Source: Xanthomonas phaseoli pv. phaseoli
GTDB taxonomy: Bacteria > Pseudomonadota > Gammaproteobacteria > Xanthomonadales > Xanthomonadaceae
Reading direction: 5' to 3'
NCBI GenBank assembly: GCA_022749655.1
Contig: CP094243.1
Span: 5,084,001 to 5,148,000, forward strand
DNA length: 64,000 nucleotides
The notes beneath the pieces were generated by a model. That model saw only the letters and a program-made list of their open reading frames with translations. It made no database searches and was not told the origin of the DNA. The position numbers and the translations under genes were made by a program. This document shows, piece by piece, positions 1 through 8,453 of this stretch; the first letter of the stretch is position 1; every line of letters begins with the position of its first letter.

Positions 1-421
1 CAAGGACGAGCAAAAGCGCGAATTGAAGGAAAGCGAAGGCGATCCCGAAATCAAGGGCAAGCGTAAGGAATTTGCCAAGGAACTGGTCTTCGGCGACCCA
101 CGCGAACGCGTCGCCAAGGCCAAGGTGATGGTGGTCAACCCGACCCATTACGCAGTGGCGCTGGCCTACGAGCCCGATGACTTCGGCCTACCGCAGGTCG
201 TTGCCAAGGGCGTGGACGATGGTGCGCTGGAACTGCGTGCCCTTGCGCATAACCAGGGCATCCCGATCGTCGCCAATCCGCCCCTTGCCCGTGCGCTGTA
301 CCAGGTTGAATTGGGCGACGCAATTCCCGAGCCCTTGTTCGAAACGGTTGCGGTGGTGTTGCGCTGGGTCGATGAGCTCGGTCGGGACCACGACGACGGT
401 GATGGAGCTCTGCCATGCTAG
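1..421 (+). CDS. hrcU: HrcU, T3S export apparatus switch protein (3' part only)
   Basis: This is the C-terminal cytoplasmic domain of the FlhB/YscU family; the gene starts before the window and is read in frame from base 2. The family's self-cleavage motif NPTH is visible (bases 139-150), followed by YAVAL. In this family, cleavage between Asn and Pro switches substrate specificity, working with the HpaC-type control protein encoded two genes downstream. The stop codon overlaps the hrcV start (ATGCTAG at 415-421), which suggests translational coupling. The visible part is intact and typical. Identification is sure; the N-terminal membrane half is outside the window. Confidence 0.95.
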   Translation, partial: KDEQKRELKESEGDPEIKGKRKEFAKELVFGDPRERVAKAKVMVVNPTHYAVALAYEPDDFGLPQVVAKGVDDGALELRALAHNQGIPIVANPPLARALYQVELGDAIPEPLFETVAVVLRWVDELGRDHDDGDGALPC

Positions 422-2352
422 GAGACCGCGTACGCGCGACAAGATATTTCGCTTACAGCGGCGAAGTGGCCATCGCTGCCCTGGTGGTGGCGGTCATCGG
501 GCTGATGATCCTGCCGCTGCCAACGCCCATGATCGATACGCTGCTGGGCATCAACATCACCCTGAGCGTGGTGCTGCTGATGGTCACGATGTATGTGCCC
601 GACTCGATCTCGCTCTCGTCGTTTCCTTCCCTGCTGCTGTTCACCACGCTATTGCGGTTGTCGCTGAATATCGCCTCGACAAAGTCGATCCTGCTGCATG
701 CCGAGGCGGGCCATATCATCGAGAGCTTCGGCGAGTTGGTGGTCGGCGGCAATCTGGTGGTGGGCCTGGTGGTTTTCTTGATCATCACCACCGTGCAGTT
801 CATCGTGATCGCAAAGGGCTCCGAACGCGTTGCTGAAGTCGGTGCGCGCTTCACCTTGGACGCAATGCCCGGCAAGCAGATGAGTATCGATGCCGACCTG
901 CGTGGCGGCAACTTGACCGCAGATGAGGCACGCCGCAAACGCGCGCGGCTGGCCATGGAAAGCCAACTGCACGGCGGCATGGACGGCGCCATGAAATTCG
1001 TCAAGGGCGATGCGATCGCCGGCCTGGTCATTACCATGGTCAACATCCTGGCCGGCATCGTGGTCGGCGTGACGTACCACGGCATGACGGCCGGCGACGC
1101 CGCTAACCGCTTTGCGATCCTGTCGGTGGGCGATGCCATGGTGTCGCAGATCGCGTCACTGCTGATATCGGTGGCTGCCGGCGTCATGATCACCCGCGTG
1201 GCGAACGAGAACGAGACCAGGCTCAGCTCGCTCGGGCTCGATATCGGCCGCCAGCTCACCAGCAACGCGCGTGCCCTGATGGCAGCGAGCGTGCTGCTGG
1301 CCTGCTTCGCGTTCGTCCCTGGCTTTCCGGCCGTGCTGTTCCTGTTGCTGGCAGCGGCCGTCGGCGCCGGCGGTTATACGATCTGGCGCAAGCAACGCGA
1401 CATCAGCGGTACCGATCAGCGCAAGTTGCCGTCGACGAGCCGGAAAGGTGCCAAAGGCGAGGCGCCGCATATTCGCAAGAACGCCCCCGATTTCGCCTCG
1501 CCTTTGTCGATGCGGCTGTCGCCGCAGCTGGCCGCTCAGCTGGACCCTGCGCGGCTGGATCAGGCGATCGAAAGCGAGCGCCGCCAATTGGTCGAGTTGC
1601 TGGGTTTGCCGTTTCCCGGGATCGCGATCTGGCAGAGCGAGTCCCTGCACGACATGCAATACGAGGTGCTGATTCACGATGTCCCCGAGACACGCGCCGA
1701 ATTGGAGAACACCGATGACATGCAGGCAGCATTGGCGCGGCAGGCCATCGCACCCCTGCATGCACGCGCGCACTTGTTCGTCGGTATCCAGGAAACCCAG
1801 TGGATGCTGGAGCAGGTGTCCGTGGACTACCCGGGGCTGGTTGCGGAGGTGAACAAGGCAATGCCCGCCCAGCGCATTGCCGATGTGTTGCGACGCCTAC
1901 TGGAAGAACGGATTCCGGTGCGCAATATCAAGAGCATCCTGGAAAGTCTGGTGGTATGGGGTCCGAAGGAAAAGGATCTTCTGATGTTGACCGAGTATGT
2001 GCGCTGCGATCTGGGCCGTTATCTTGCGCACACCGCAACCGCAGGCACCGGGCAGCTACCCGCAGTAATGCTCGACCATGCGGTGGAACAACTGATCAGG
2101 CAATCGATTCGCGCGACCGCGGCCGGCAATTTCCTGGCACTTCCGCCCGAGCAGGCGAACCAGCTTGTCGAACAGGTCGAACGCATCGTCGGCGATCAGG
2201 CGCAGCATCCGCTGGCGGTGGTGGCATCGATGGACGTCCGCCGCTATGTGCGCCGCATGATCGAAGCACGGCTGACGTGGCTGCAGGTCTACTCGTTCCA
2301 GGAGCTGGGTTCGGAGGTGCAACTGCAACCGATCGGCAGAGTGGTGGTGTGA
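415..2352 (+). CDS. hrcV: HrcV, T3S export gate protein
   Basis: The 645-residue protein belongs to the FlhA/YscV (FHIPEP) family, which forms the nonameric inner-membrane export gate. The N-terminal 330 or so residues hold several hydrophobic segments, starting with VAIAALVVAVIGLMILPL near residue 17. The family cytoplasmic loop is recognisable around residues 140-190 (RFTLDAMPGKQMSIDADLR). The C-terminal half is the soluble ring domain that receives chaperone-effector complexes. The ATG overlaps the end of hrcU, and the TGA overlaps the ATG of hpaC. Length and sequence are normal, so this gene appears intact. Confidence 0.97.
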   Translation: MLGDRVRATRYFAYSGEVAIAALVVAVIGLMILPLPTPMIDTLLGINITLSVVLLMVTMYVPDSISLSSFPSLLLFTTLLRLSLNIASTKSILLHAEAGHIIESFGELVVGGNLVVGLVVFLIITTVQFIVIAKGSERVAEVGARFTLDAMPGKQMSIDADLRGGNLTADEARRKRARLAMESQLHGGMDGAMKFVKGDAIAGLVITMVNILAGIVVGVTYHGMTAGDAANRFAILSVGDAMVSQIASLLISVAAGVMITRVANENETRLSSLGLDIGRQLTSNARALMAASVLLACFAFVPGFPAVLFLLLAAAVGAGGYTIWRKQRDISGTDQRKLPSTSRKGAKGEAPHIRKNAPDFASPLSMRLSPQLAAQLDPARLDQAIESERRQLVELLGLPFPGIAIWQSESLHDMQYEVLIHDVPETRAELENTDDMQAALARQAIAPLHARAHLFVGIQETQWMLEQVSVDYPGLVAEVNKAMPAQRIADVLRRLLEERIPVRNIKSILESLVVWGPKEKDLLMLTEYVRCDLGRYLAHTATAGTGQLPAVMLDHAVEQLIRQSIRATAAGNFLALPPEQANQLVEQVERIVGDQAQHPLAVVASMDVRRYVRRMIEARLTWLQVYSFQELGSEVQLQPIGRVVV

Positions 2353-2990
2353 TGCGCAAGCCGCCGCTCCGCCCTGTGCGCATCCTGCCGGTCAGCGGCG
2401 GACTGCAGCGGCCGGCGGCTGCCGCCACGCCTGCTCGGTCGGCGCAGCGCTCCAGCTTCCTGCAACTGCGTCAGCGTCTGCGCAGCGCCCAGCTCGCGCT
2501 TCCCTGCATGGTGTTGTCACCGCAGTGCGACGAAGATCGGCCGGAATCTGATGCCGAGGAGAGCTTCACCGAGGCGCATGACAGCGCACCCATACAAACG
2601 GACACGCCATTCCGTATCGACGCGCCGAAACACCAGGCGCCGTCGCAAGGCACCGACGATGGCACCGTAGGGCGACAGATTGCGACCGAGTGGATACGCA
2701 CGCAACGCGCCCAGATGGCGATCGACCACATCGCGCTGCGCGTGGCCGAGTTCTGCAACGCCACGCCAGTGCGCAGCGCAGGCAGCTGGGAAGCCTGGCT
2801 GGATATCGATCAAGAGGTCGTTGCACAAACCACGTTGTTTTTGCGGCTTTCGCCGGACCAGCTATCGCTTCGCTTCAATACCCGTTCGCCTGACGCGCGC
2901 GAGGTACTTTGGTGCGGAAGGCAGCGTCTGGAGGCTGCGCTGACGTCCACGCTGAGCAGCACGCTCCAGATCAGCATCGAGGTTGTCTAA
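2352..2990 (+). CDS. hpaC: HpaC (HpaP), T3S substrate specificity switch protein
   Basis: The start ATG overlaps the hrcV stop (GTGATG at 2349-2354) and gives 212 residues, the usual size for HpaC/HpaP. The N-terminal part is Pro/Ala/Ser-rich and low in complexity. The C-terminal part (about residues 105-212) is a compact conserved domain with WIRTQRAQMAIDHIALRV. In xanthomonads HpaC acts as a T3S4 protein: it interacts with the HrcU C-terminal domain and switches export from early substrates to translocon and effectors. The last third of the gene also holds the promoter of the hrcQ operon (PIP box at 2849-2873). Confidence 0.92.
   Translation: MRKPPLRPVRILPVSGGLQRPAAAATPARSAQRSSFLQLRQRLRSAQLALPCMVLSPQCDEDRPESDAEESFTEAHDSAPIQTDTPFRIDAPKHQAPSQGTDDGTVGRQIATEWIRTQRAQMAIDHIALRVAEFCNATPVRSAGSWEAWLDIDQEVVAQTTLFLRLSPDQLSLRFNTRSPDAREVLWCGRQRLEAALTSTLSSTLQISIEVV
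2849..2910 (+). promoter_or_regulatory. PIP box and -10 box of the hrcQ operon
   Basis: A perfect plant-inducible promoter box, TTCGC-N15-TTCGC, lies at 2849-2873. It is followed after 31 bases by TACTTT (2905-2910), which fits the YANNNT -10 box expected 30-32 bases downstream. This is the known signature of HrpX-activated promoters. It sits inside the hpaC coding region and 122 bases before the hrcQ start, so it should drive hrcQ-hrcR-hrcS-hpaA-hrcD-hrpD6. Both spacings were counted directly. Confidence 0.93.
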
Positions 2991-3031
2991 CGCGGCACTG
3001 GCGACAGAAAGCCATTTGGAGGAACTCCATC

Positions 3032-4036
3032 TTGCTAACCGAGCAGAGCCAGGCTCCACCGGCACGTGCACTCTCCCAGGCGTTGACGCGCGTTGCGGCC
3101 GAGCGCGCACAGCTGGGCAGGGTGTTCGGCGACCCACGCGCGGCACGCCACTGCGGCTTCGTCACGCATTGCCGTCGCATCTCACCCAGTGATGCGGCCC
3201 GCCTGCGACTGCAGTTGGACACCGGCCAGATGGATATGCGGATTGCCGCACGCGATGGCCTAGCGCCGCTATTGAACGAGGACGACGACGCCCTCCGCGT
3301 TTCGCTCGCAGGAATGTTGCTGGCCGATCGCCTGGGCGCGCTTGCGCCGCTCGGCCTGGGCGCTGCCGAGGTGATCGGCTTCGAGCGCGATGCAGCGCCG
3401 GACCACTGCCACGGCATCGGCATCACGCTGGGCGATCTGGATGCGATTGCGCTGACGGCAAGCGCGTCGCTGCTGGCCACGCTGCAGGCTGCAGTCGACG
3501 GACTTGCCGGGCCTACGCAGCTGCCAGCCTGGCTGGCTGCACTGCGCGTCAACACGCGCCTGCGCATCGGCGGGCGCGCCGCATCGGCGGCAGTGCTGCA
3601 GTCGCTGCGGCCTGGCGATGTCTTGCTGCATTGCACCGCCTCGGCGGCGGTCACCAGCGGCGAGGTGCTCTGGGGTATCGCCGGAGGCGCGGTATTGCGC
3701 GCTCCGGTGCGCTTGAACCTGCAACAGATGATTCTGGAGGCCACCCCCACCATGCAGCACGATACGTTTGAGCCGGACGTCGCGCCGTCCACCAGCAATG
3801 TGGCGGAACTGGAACTGCCGGTGCAACTGGAAGTGGATCAACTTGCGCTGTCTCTATCGACCTTGTCGGGTTTGCAGCCCGGGCAGATCCTGGAGTTGTC
3901 GGTGCCCGTCGATCAAGCCGACATCCGCCTGGTCGTTTACGGCCAGACCATCGGCACCGGCAGGCTACTGGCAGTGGGCGAACATCTGGGTGTGCAGATC
4001 CTCAGCATGTCGGAGAGCACGCATGCAGATGCCTGA
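3032..4036 (+). CDS. hrcQ: HrcQ, T3S cytoplasmic (C) ring protein
   Basis: This is a YscQ/SpoA-family protein of 334 residues. I chose the TTG at 3032 because GGAGGAA (3018-3024) lies seven bases upstream and no ATG with a ribosome binding site is near; an ATG further in would remove conserved sequence. The C-terminal 75 residues form the SpoA/SPOA surface domain (LELPVQLEVDQLALSLSTLSGL and onward), which builds the C-ring that sorts substrates. It is the first gene of the hrcQ operon. Its 3' end overlaps the start of hrcR by 14 bases. The reading frame is intact. The TTG start is inferred, so the N-terminal few residues are uncertain. Confidence 0.92.
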   Translation: MLTEQSQAPPARALSQALTRVAAERAQLGRVFGDPRAARHCGFVTHCRRISPSDAARLRLQLDTGQMDMRIAARDGLAPLLNEDDDALRVSLAGMLLADRLGALAPLGLGAAEVIGFERDAAPDHCHGIGITLGDLDAIALTASASLLATLQAAVDGLAGPTQLPAWLAALRVNTRLRIGGRAASAAVLQSLRPGDVLLHCTASAAVTSGEVLWGIAGGAVLRAPVRLNLQQMILEATPTMQHDTFEPDVAPSTSNVAELELPVQLEVDQLALSLSTLSGLQPGQILELSVPVDQADIRLVVYGQTIGTGRLLAVGEHLGVQILSMSESTHADA

Positions 4037-4666
4037 CGTTGGCTCGCTGCTGCTGGTGGTCATCATGCTGGGCTTGCTGCCCTTCGCAGCGATGGTGGTC
4101 ACCTCCTACACCAAGATCGTGGTCGTGCTCGGCCTGCTGCGCAATGCGATCGGTGTACAGCAGGTGCCGCCGAACATGGTCCTCAATGGCGTTGCATTGC
4201 TGGTGTCGTGCTTTGTGATGGCGCCGGTGGGCATGGAAGCGTTCAAGGCCGCACAGAACTACGGTGCCGGATCGGACAACAGCCGCGTGGTGGTGCTGCT
4301 CGACGCCTGCAGGAGCCGTTCCGGCAATTCCTGCTCAAGCACACACGCGAGCGCGAAAAGGCCTTTTTCATGCGTTCCGCACAGCAGATCTGGCCCAAGG
4401 ACAAGGCTGCCACGCTCAAGTCGGACGACCTGCTCGTCCTGGCACCGGCTTTCACGCTCAGCGAATTGACCGAAGCCTTCCGCATCGGGTTTCTGTTGTA
4501 TCTGGTGTTCATCGTCATCGACCTGGTGGTGGCCAACGCGCTGATGGCGATGGGCCTTTCGCAGGTCACCCCGACCAACGTGGCGATCCCGTTCAAGCTG
4601 CTGCTGTTTGTCGCCATGGATGGCTGGTCGATGCTGATTCATGGCCTGGTTCTGAGCTATCGGTGA
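4023..4666 (+). pseudogene. hrcR: HrcR, T3S export apparatus protein, frameshifted
   Basis: This is a FliP/YscR-family inner-membrane protein. Reading from ATG 4023 gives the expected start MQMPDVGSLLLVVIMLGLL, but the frame breaks at 4311-4314. There AGGAG stands where AGG-GAG is expected (Arg-Glu-Pro-Phe-Arg), so one G is missing from a GGG run. Downstream, in another frame, the rest of the protein is perfect to the stop at 4666, including the C-terminal membrane helices and HGLVLSYR. With one base restored the product is 214 residues, the family length. HrcR is essential for secretion, so this is either a sequencing error or a strain that cannot secrete. Confidence 0.9.
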
Positions 4667-4670
4667 CGCC

Positions 4671-4931
4671 GTGGACCACGACGATCTAGTGCGATTTACC
4701 TCCGAAGCCTTGCTGCTCTGCCTCAAGGTGTCCTTGCCGGTGGTCGGCGTCGCTGCGCTGGCCGGGCTGCTGATCGCCTTCGTCCAGGCGGTGATGTCGC
4801 TGCAGGACGCATCGATCTCGTTCGCGCTCAAGCTGGTGGTGGTGGTGGCTGCCATTGCCGTAACAGCACCGTGGGGCGCCTCGGCCATCATGCAGTTCGG
4901 CCAGGCATTGATGCAGGCGGCATTCCCATGA
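4671..4931 (+). CDS. hrcS: HrcS, T3S export apparatus protein
   Basis: This 86-residue FliQ/YscS-family protein has two long hydrophobic helices (about residues 15-42 and 50-75). They belong to the membrane core of the export apparatus with HrcR and HrcT. The start is GTG at 4671, four bases after the hrcR stop; in-frame alternatives would delete the conserved DLVRFTSEALLLCLKVS segment. The TGA overlaps the hpaA ATG (ATGA at 4928-4931), so translation is probably coupled. Confidence 0.94.
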   Translation: MDHDDLVRFTSEALLLCLKVSLPVVGVAALAGLLIAFVQAVMSLQDASISFALKLVVVVAAIAVTAPWGASAIMQFGQALMQAAFP

Positions 4932-5755
4932 TCCGTCGCATTTCGCCCGGCACCTTGCGGCCCTCGGTTTCCATCGAGCATGGCGGCTCGCATCACCATG
5001 GCGATCATCATGCCGATGCGGCAGGCACCAGCGCGGGGTCGCCTACCGACATTGCGGCACGAGCTCCGCGCCTGCGCCCTGCTCCACCGCGCAGGCGACG
5101 ACGCGGGATCCGGTCGCTGGACGGCCAGGAGGATGAATTCGACGCCACCGAGCAGGAAGAGGCCGAAGCCAAGCGCGAGTGCGTACTGCGCGGACGGGTG
5201 AGCGTGGCCGTCGTTGCAGCCCAGGGGCGTGAGCAGGGCCAGGGCGATCAGCATGGCGGTGGCCGCAACGCGCATGCCGACGATCCGCAGACAGGACCGT
5301 GGCAGGCGGCCGCACCAGCAGATTTTAGCGATGGCGTACGTGCGCGCATCGACGGCATTCTCGATCGCTATGTGATGACGCGCGACGCCGATCCGATGGT
5401 CAGGCGACACGCGCTTGCCGCTGCGCTTGTCGAGCTACGCGCCATCGGCGTTTCGCATCCCGCCCTCGCCTCGTTGACCACGACGGTCTGGAGATTGATG
5501 CGGGAGCATTTTCGCTCGTCCGGCAGGGCCACCCCGGCCGAAAATCTGCAGGCTTTACGGAAGCGATTGATGGAGCTGATGCCATCAGAGCTGGAACCAG
5601 TGCCAGCACTCCGCAACTTTCACCTTTTGCTCCCGTTGATACTGCTGAATGCGGAAAAGCCGCGCAGGCAGGTCGATCGTACACATGCCATCACACGTCT
5701 GAACACACTGCTGATTGAGCAACCACAACAGGCGGCTCAGGAGGTTCGCCCATGA
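4928..5755 (+). CDS. hpaA: HpaA, secreted T3S control protein
   Basis: The 275-residue protein starts in an ATGA overlap with hrcS. It has the features described for HpaA: an N-terminal His-rich stretch (residues 18-28), a run of five arginines at residues 55-59 resembling the reported nuclear localisation signal, a disordered middle, and a conserved helical C-terminal half. In X. euvesicatoria HpaA binds and is thought to inhibit HpaB until it is itself secreted, freeing HpaB to escort effectors; this is family knowledge. It ends in another ATGA overlap with hrcD. The frame is intact. Confidence 0.93.
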   Translation: MIRRISPGTLRPSVSIEHGGSHHHGDHHADAAGTSAGSPTDIAARAPRLRPAPPRRRRRGIRSLDGQEDEFDATEQEEAEAKRECVLRGRVSVAVVAAQGREQGQGDQHGGGRNAHADDPQTGPWQAAAPADFSDGVRARIDGILDRYVMTRDADPMVRRHALAAALVELRAIGVSHPALASLTTTVWRLMREHFRSSGRATPAENLQALRKRLMELMPSELEPVPALRNFHLLLPLILLNAEKPRRQVDRTHAITRLNTLLIEQPQQAAQEVRP

Positions 5756-6688
5756 CCATGCAGCTTCGCGTACTGACAGGAACCCACGCAGGCGCACGAT
5801 TAGATTTGGCACAAGGTCGTTACACCCTGGGGAGCGATCCCCAAACCGATATCCGAATAGACGATTGGCCTGGTTGCTCACTCATTCTCGAGGTAGACCA
5901 TGACGGTCAAATCCGATATAGCAGCGACACGCTACCAGAAACATCTTTTGTTGCGTTTCAGCCAGTTCGCTTCGGCCCCCTTGTACTGTGTGTTGGCGAG
6001 GCTGCTGCCGATTGGCCAGACGATGTGGCGCTGCTGGAGCGGCTGCTTTCCCCAGCCCCCACGCCGGCGCCGCCCGCGTCCAGGCGCAAAGTCCTGCGCA
6101 CTGCGGTGGGTGCCATGCTAGCGCTTTCTGCCGCGGCGTTGATCCCCTCGTTGCAACCGGCATTTCTGTCCGATGCCGCCCCCGCAGCGTCCAGAAAATG
6201 CAGTCAACCAGGCCAACGCCTTGTTGAAACAACTCGGTTTTCGCGAAGCGCACGCCCAACGCGTCGGCACGCGCGTGCTGATCGAAGGCCTGGTCCCCAG
6301 TAGCGCCGATGCTGCGCGCTTGCGTGCGCAGGTGCATCGCTACCATCCAGGCGTTGCCGTCAACGTGGCCGTGGTGGACGAGGTCGTTGCAACGCTGCGC
6401 GATACCCTGGCTGACCCCGCTCTCAGCGTACGTTACCAGGGCGATGGCATTTTCTCGGTGTCCGGCAGCAGCGACTACGCAGAACGCTCAAGCCGCCGGA
6501 TTGCCGATGTCCGCAGCGACCTGGGCCCTGAGGTACGTACGCTGCACGTGGAGATCAGCCAGCAAGATCCGTCCATCAAGCTGCCGGACAATTACGACGC
6601 GGCATTGCTCGCCGACGGCCTGCATTATGTCGAGACGCCGGACGGTACCAAGCACATGACATCCCTGCCGCAGCAGGCGGCGCAATGA
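5752..6688 (+). pseudogene. hrcD: HrcD (HrpD5), T3S inner-membrane ring protein, frameshifted
   Basis: This is a PrgH/YscD-family component. The N-terminal part (5752 to about 6190) is a small FHA-like cytoplasmic domain and then one membrane segment (VLRTAVGAMLALSAAALIPSL). The frame changes at 6190-6192: codons stop making sense after Ala-Ala-Ser and resume one base later with PENAVNQANALLKQLGF, the periplasmic part, running to the stop at 6688. One extra base, or two lost bases, explains it; the repaired product is about 311-312 residues. Upstream it overlaps hpaA by ATGA. Whether this is a real mutation or an error cannot be told from sequence alone. Confidence 0.87.
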
Positions 6689-6697
6689 GAGCCCACT

Positions 6698-6940
6698 ATG
6701 TTCGATGCCATGACCGAGACGGTCACCCAGGATATGAGCAAGATTTTGCAAACCAAGGCGATGGATGTGTCTGGCGAGCGGCTGCGCAGCATCGAGGCAG
6801 CCCTGCACGCGACAGCGCAACAGCTTTATGCGCACTGGTCCGCCGCGAGCGATCAGGTTGTTCGCAACGACTTCACCGTGGTGCACGACGGCATCAATGC
6901 CGCGCGCGAAATCGTCGCACACATCTCCGGAATGCCTTGA
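6698..6940 (+). CDS. hrpD6: HrpD6, small Hrp regulator or assembly protein
   Basis: The 80-residue, mostly helical soluble protein is recognised as HrpD6 by sequence and position. In X. oryzae HrpD6 has been reported to affect expression of other hrp genes and secretion. It is the last gene of the hrcQ operon, nine bases after the hrcD stop. There is no signal peptide and no membrane segment. Length and frame are normal. Confidence 0.88.
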   Translation: MFDAMTETVTQDMSKILQTKAMDVSGERLRSIEAALHATAQQLYAHWSAASDQVVRNDFTVVHDGINAAREIVAHISGMP

Positions 6941-7025
6941 TCATCGATTTACTTGGCCATGGTGGTCAAGCAAAACGCGCCAACAGGCGCTACATGTTGC
7001 GTTTACCTATCTAAGGAGTATTTGT

Positions 7026-7298
7026 ATGCCAGCTATACAATCTTTAGGGTCAATGTTCGGCCAGGGCGTTGATGCGGTCACATCGGACCTTTCAAGCAGA
7101 TGGAGCAATCACATGACCACTCAGGCGTCGGGCAATCAGATGAATAATCTGATGGGTAGCATTGGCGATTCAGCCGCCCAGCAGGAGCGCATGAACAACT
7201 ACCTAACTATGAAGAAGAACGAACTTGACTTCAACGTCGCGCTCAACAAGTTCATCGGCAAGGCAGGCGACAACGCGAAGCAGCTGGTTGGCCAGTAA
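7026..7298 (+). CDS. hrpE: HrpE, Hrp pilus subunit
   Basis: This 90-residue protein is the pilin that forms the extracellular Hrp pilus in xanthomonads. It is Ser/Asn/Gln-rich at the N-terminus and has a helical C-terminus (NELDFNVALNKFIGKAGDNAKQLVGQ), which is the conserved polymerising region. A strong ribosome binding site (AAGGAG, 7013-7018) precedes the ATG, as expected for an abundant product. I found no perfect PIP box in the 85 bases before it, so it may rely on read-through from the hrcQ operon or on a weaker promoter. Confidence 0.93.
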   Translation: MPAIQSLGSMFGQGVDAVTSDLSSRWSNHMTTQASGNQMNNLMGSIGDSAAQQERMNNYLTMKKNELDFNVALNKFIGKAGDNAKQLVGQ

Positions 7299-7308
7299 CC
7301 GGTACAGG

Positions 7309-7341
7309 CATGCGCAGGGCTTGTAGGGGGTCCTGCGCATG
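7309..7341 (+). terminator. Hairpin between hrpE and hpaB
   Basis: CATGCGCAGG (7309-7318) is matched exactly by its reverse complement at 7332-7341, with a 13-base G-rich loop. Flanking GGTA/TACC can extend the pairing. There is no T-run, so it may be an attenuator or an mRNA-stabilising 3' structure for the highly expressed hrpE rather than a classical terminator. Confidence 0.55.
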
Positions 7342-7352
7342 TACCACCGCCG

Positions 7353-7823
7353 ATGAGCAGCGCACGATTCGAAACCATCGTTCGACAGATGTGCGAGGCC
7401 TTGGGCCTACCGGATGTGCAGTCTGTGCTCAGCAGGCGTGCGCTCTGGGTAGAAGGGTTTGAAGTCTACCTCCACGAGCCGACGCCACAGCCCGACGACG
7501 AGGTGCAGGAACAGGCACTGTATCTGCGCATCTCCTACGGGCTGCCACCTGCCGGACGGACATTGACGGTTTACCGGCTTTTGTTGGAAGCCAATCTGTC
7601 CGTGTACGCGCAAGACCAGGCACAGCTTGGACTGAATGATGCCGGCGTCATCGTCCTGATCGTGCGCGTGCCGCTGGACGATGATGTGGATGGATCATGG
7701 ATATGCGATCTGCTTGCCCACTACGCCGAGCATGGTCGTTACTGGAACAATAATATCTTCGTTGCGCACGACGAAATGTTCGAAGGAATCGCAACCGGCA
7801 ATTTTCTGTGGCTGCGCGCCTGA
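7353..7823 (+). CDS. hpaB: HpaB, general T3S effector chaperone
   Basis: The 156-residue acidic protein matches the class IB chaperone fold and HpaB by sequence and position. In X. euvesicatoria HpaB binds many effectors, docks them to the ATPase HrcN, and blocks leakage of the inner-rod protein HrpB2; it is countered by HpaA, encoded upstream. The gene starts 12 bases after the intergenic hairpin. The frame is intact and no membrane segment is present. Confidence 0.94.
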   Translation: MSSARFETIVRQMCEALGLPDVQSVLSRRALWVEGFEVYLHEPTPQPDDEVQEQALYLRISYGLPPAGRTLTVYRLLLEANLSVYAQDQAQLGLNDAGVIVLIVRVPLDDDVDGSWICDLLAHYAEHGRYWNNNIFVAHDEMFEGIATGNFLWLRA

Positions 7824-8453
7824 TACATGCTTGTTGGCATATTGCCGCAACGTCAATCATGGCTGCGGCCGCGCCGATCAGCCACGGCACAACAACTTGG
7901 CTTGCCAGCCACCTCAGCCCAGCTTGACACCCTATCTGCCCGATGTCACGAGTGGCTCTGAGTGAAATTCACTTGGCCACTTCGATCTTGGCATCTCTGC
8001 CATCTGTCTTGGCTTGCGCCCCGGTAGACGTCAGGTGTAGGAGACATCGTAGGCCTCCATTGCCAGCGTACCGCGATCGCCGACACTGCACAGACCAAAG
8101 AACGGCGCGGGCTGATGTTCTACACCGTGCACAGCCGCTACAGCCGCTTACGCAGCGGTACTGTTGGCGCTAACGGAGGGCACGACCGCTTTGCCGGCGA
8201 GTTCTTTCCGGCGTTGGGATTCCGCGTTAAGGCCGGCGCGTCCCGAAACGACTGCGCAGCCGAGTCGCAGATGCAATGCCTGCCTCGTGCAGTGAGCAGC
8301 CTACGACGCGGCTCGAAGTATGTGGCCGTGGCATTCCATCCTTGCTGGTGACGGCTAACCTGCCAGACACCACCATCAAGCCACAGACGCGACGACAGTG
8401 ACGTCTGTGGCGGAGGCGGACAACCATCCTGAGTATCAGCGGCAGCTGAGCGC
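7824..8453. other. Gene-free interval between hpaB and xopF1
   Basis: These 630 bases separate the 3' ends of two convergent genes. Short open frames exist on both strands (for example 8115-8351 on +), but none has a ribosome binding site, a recognisable domain or family resemblance. I saw no terminator with a T-run and no PIP box. In other xanthomonads the hpaB-hrpF interval varies between strains, so this may be decayed DNA. Confidence 0.5.

Noticed and set aside
6862..6886. TTCGC near the end of hrpD6 as a PIP box for hrpE
   Set aside because: Fifteen bases downstream stands GTGCA, not TTCGB. There is no second half-site.
7824..8453. Short frames between hpaB and xopF1 as a small effector or chaperone
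   Set aside because: There is no ribosome binding site, no family resemblance and no PIP box.
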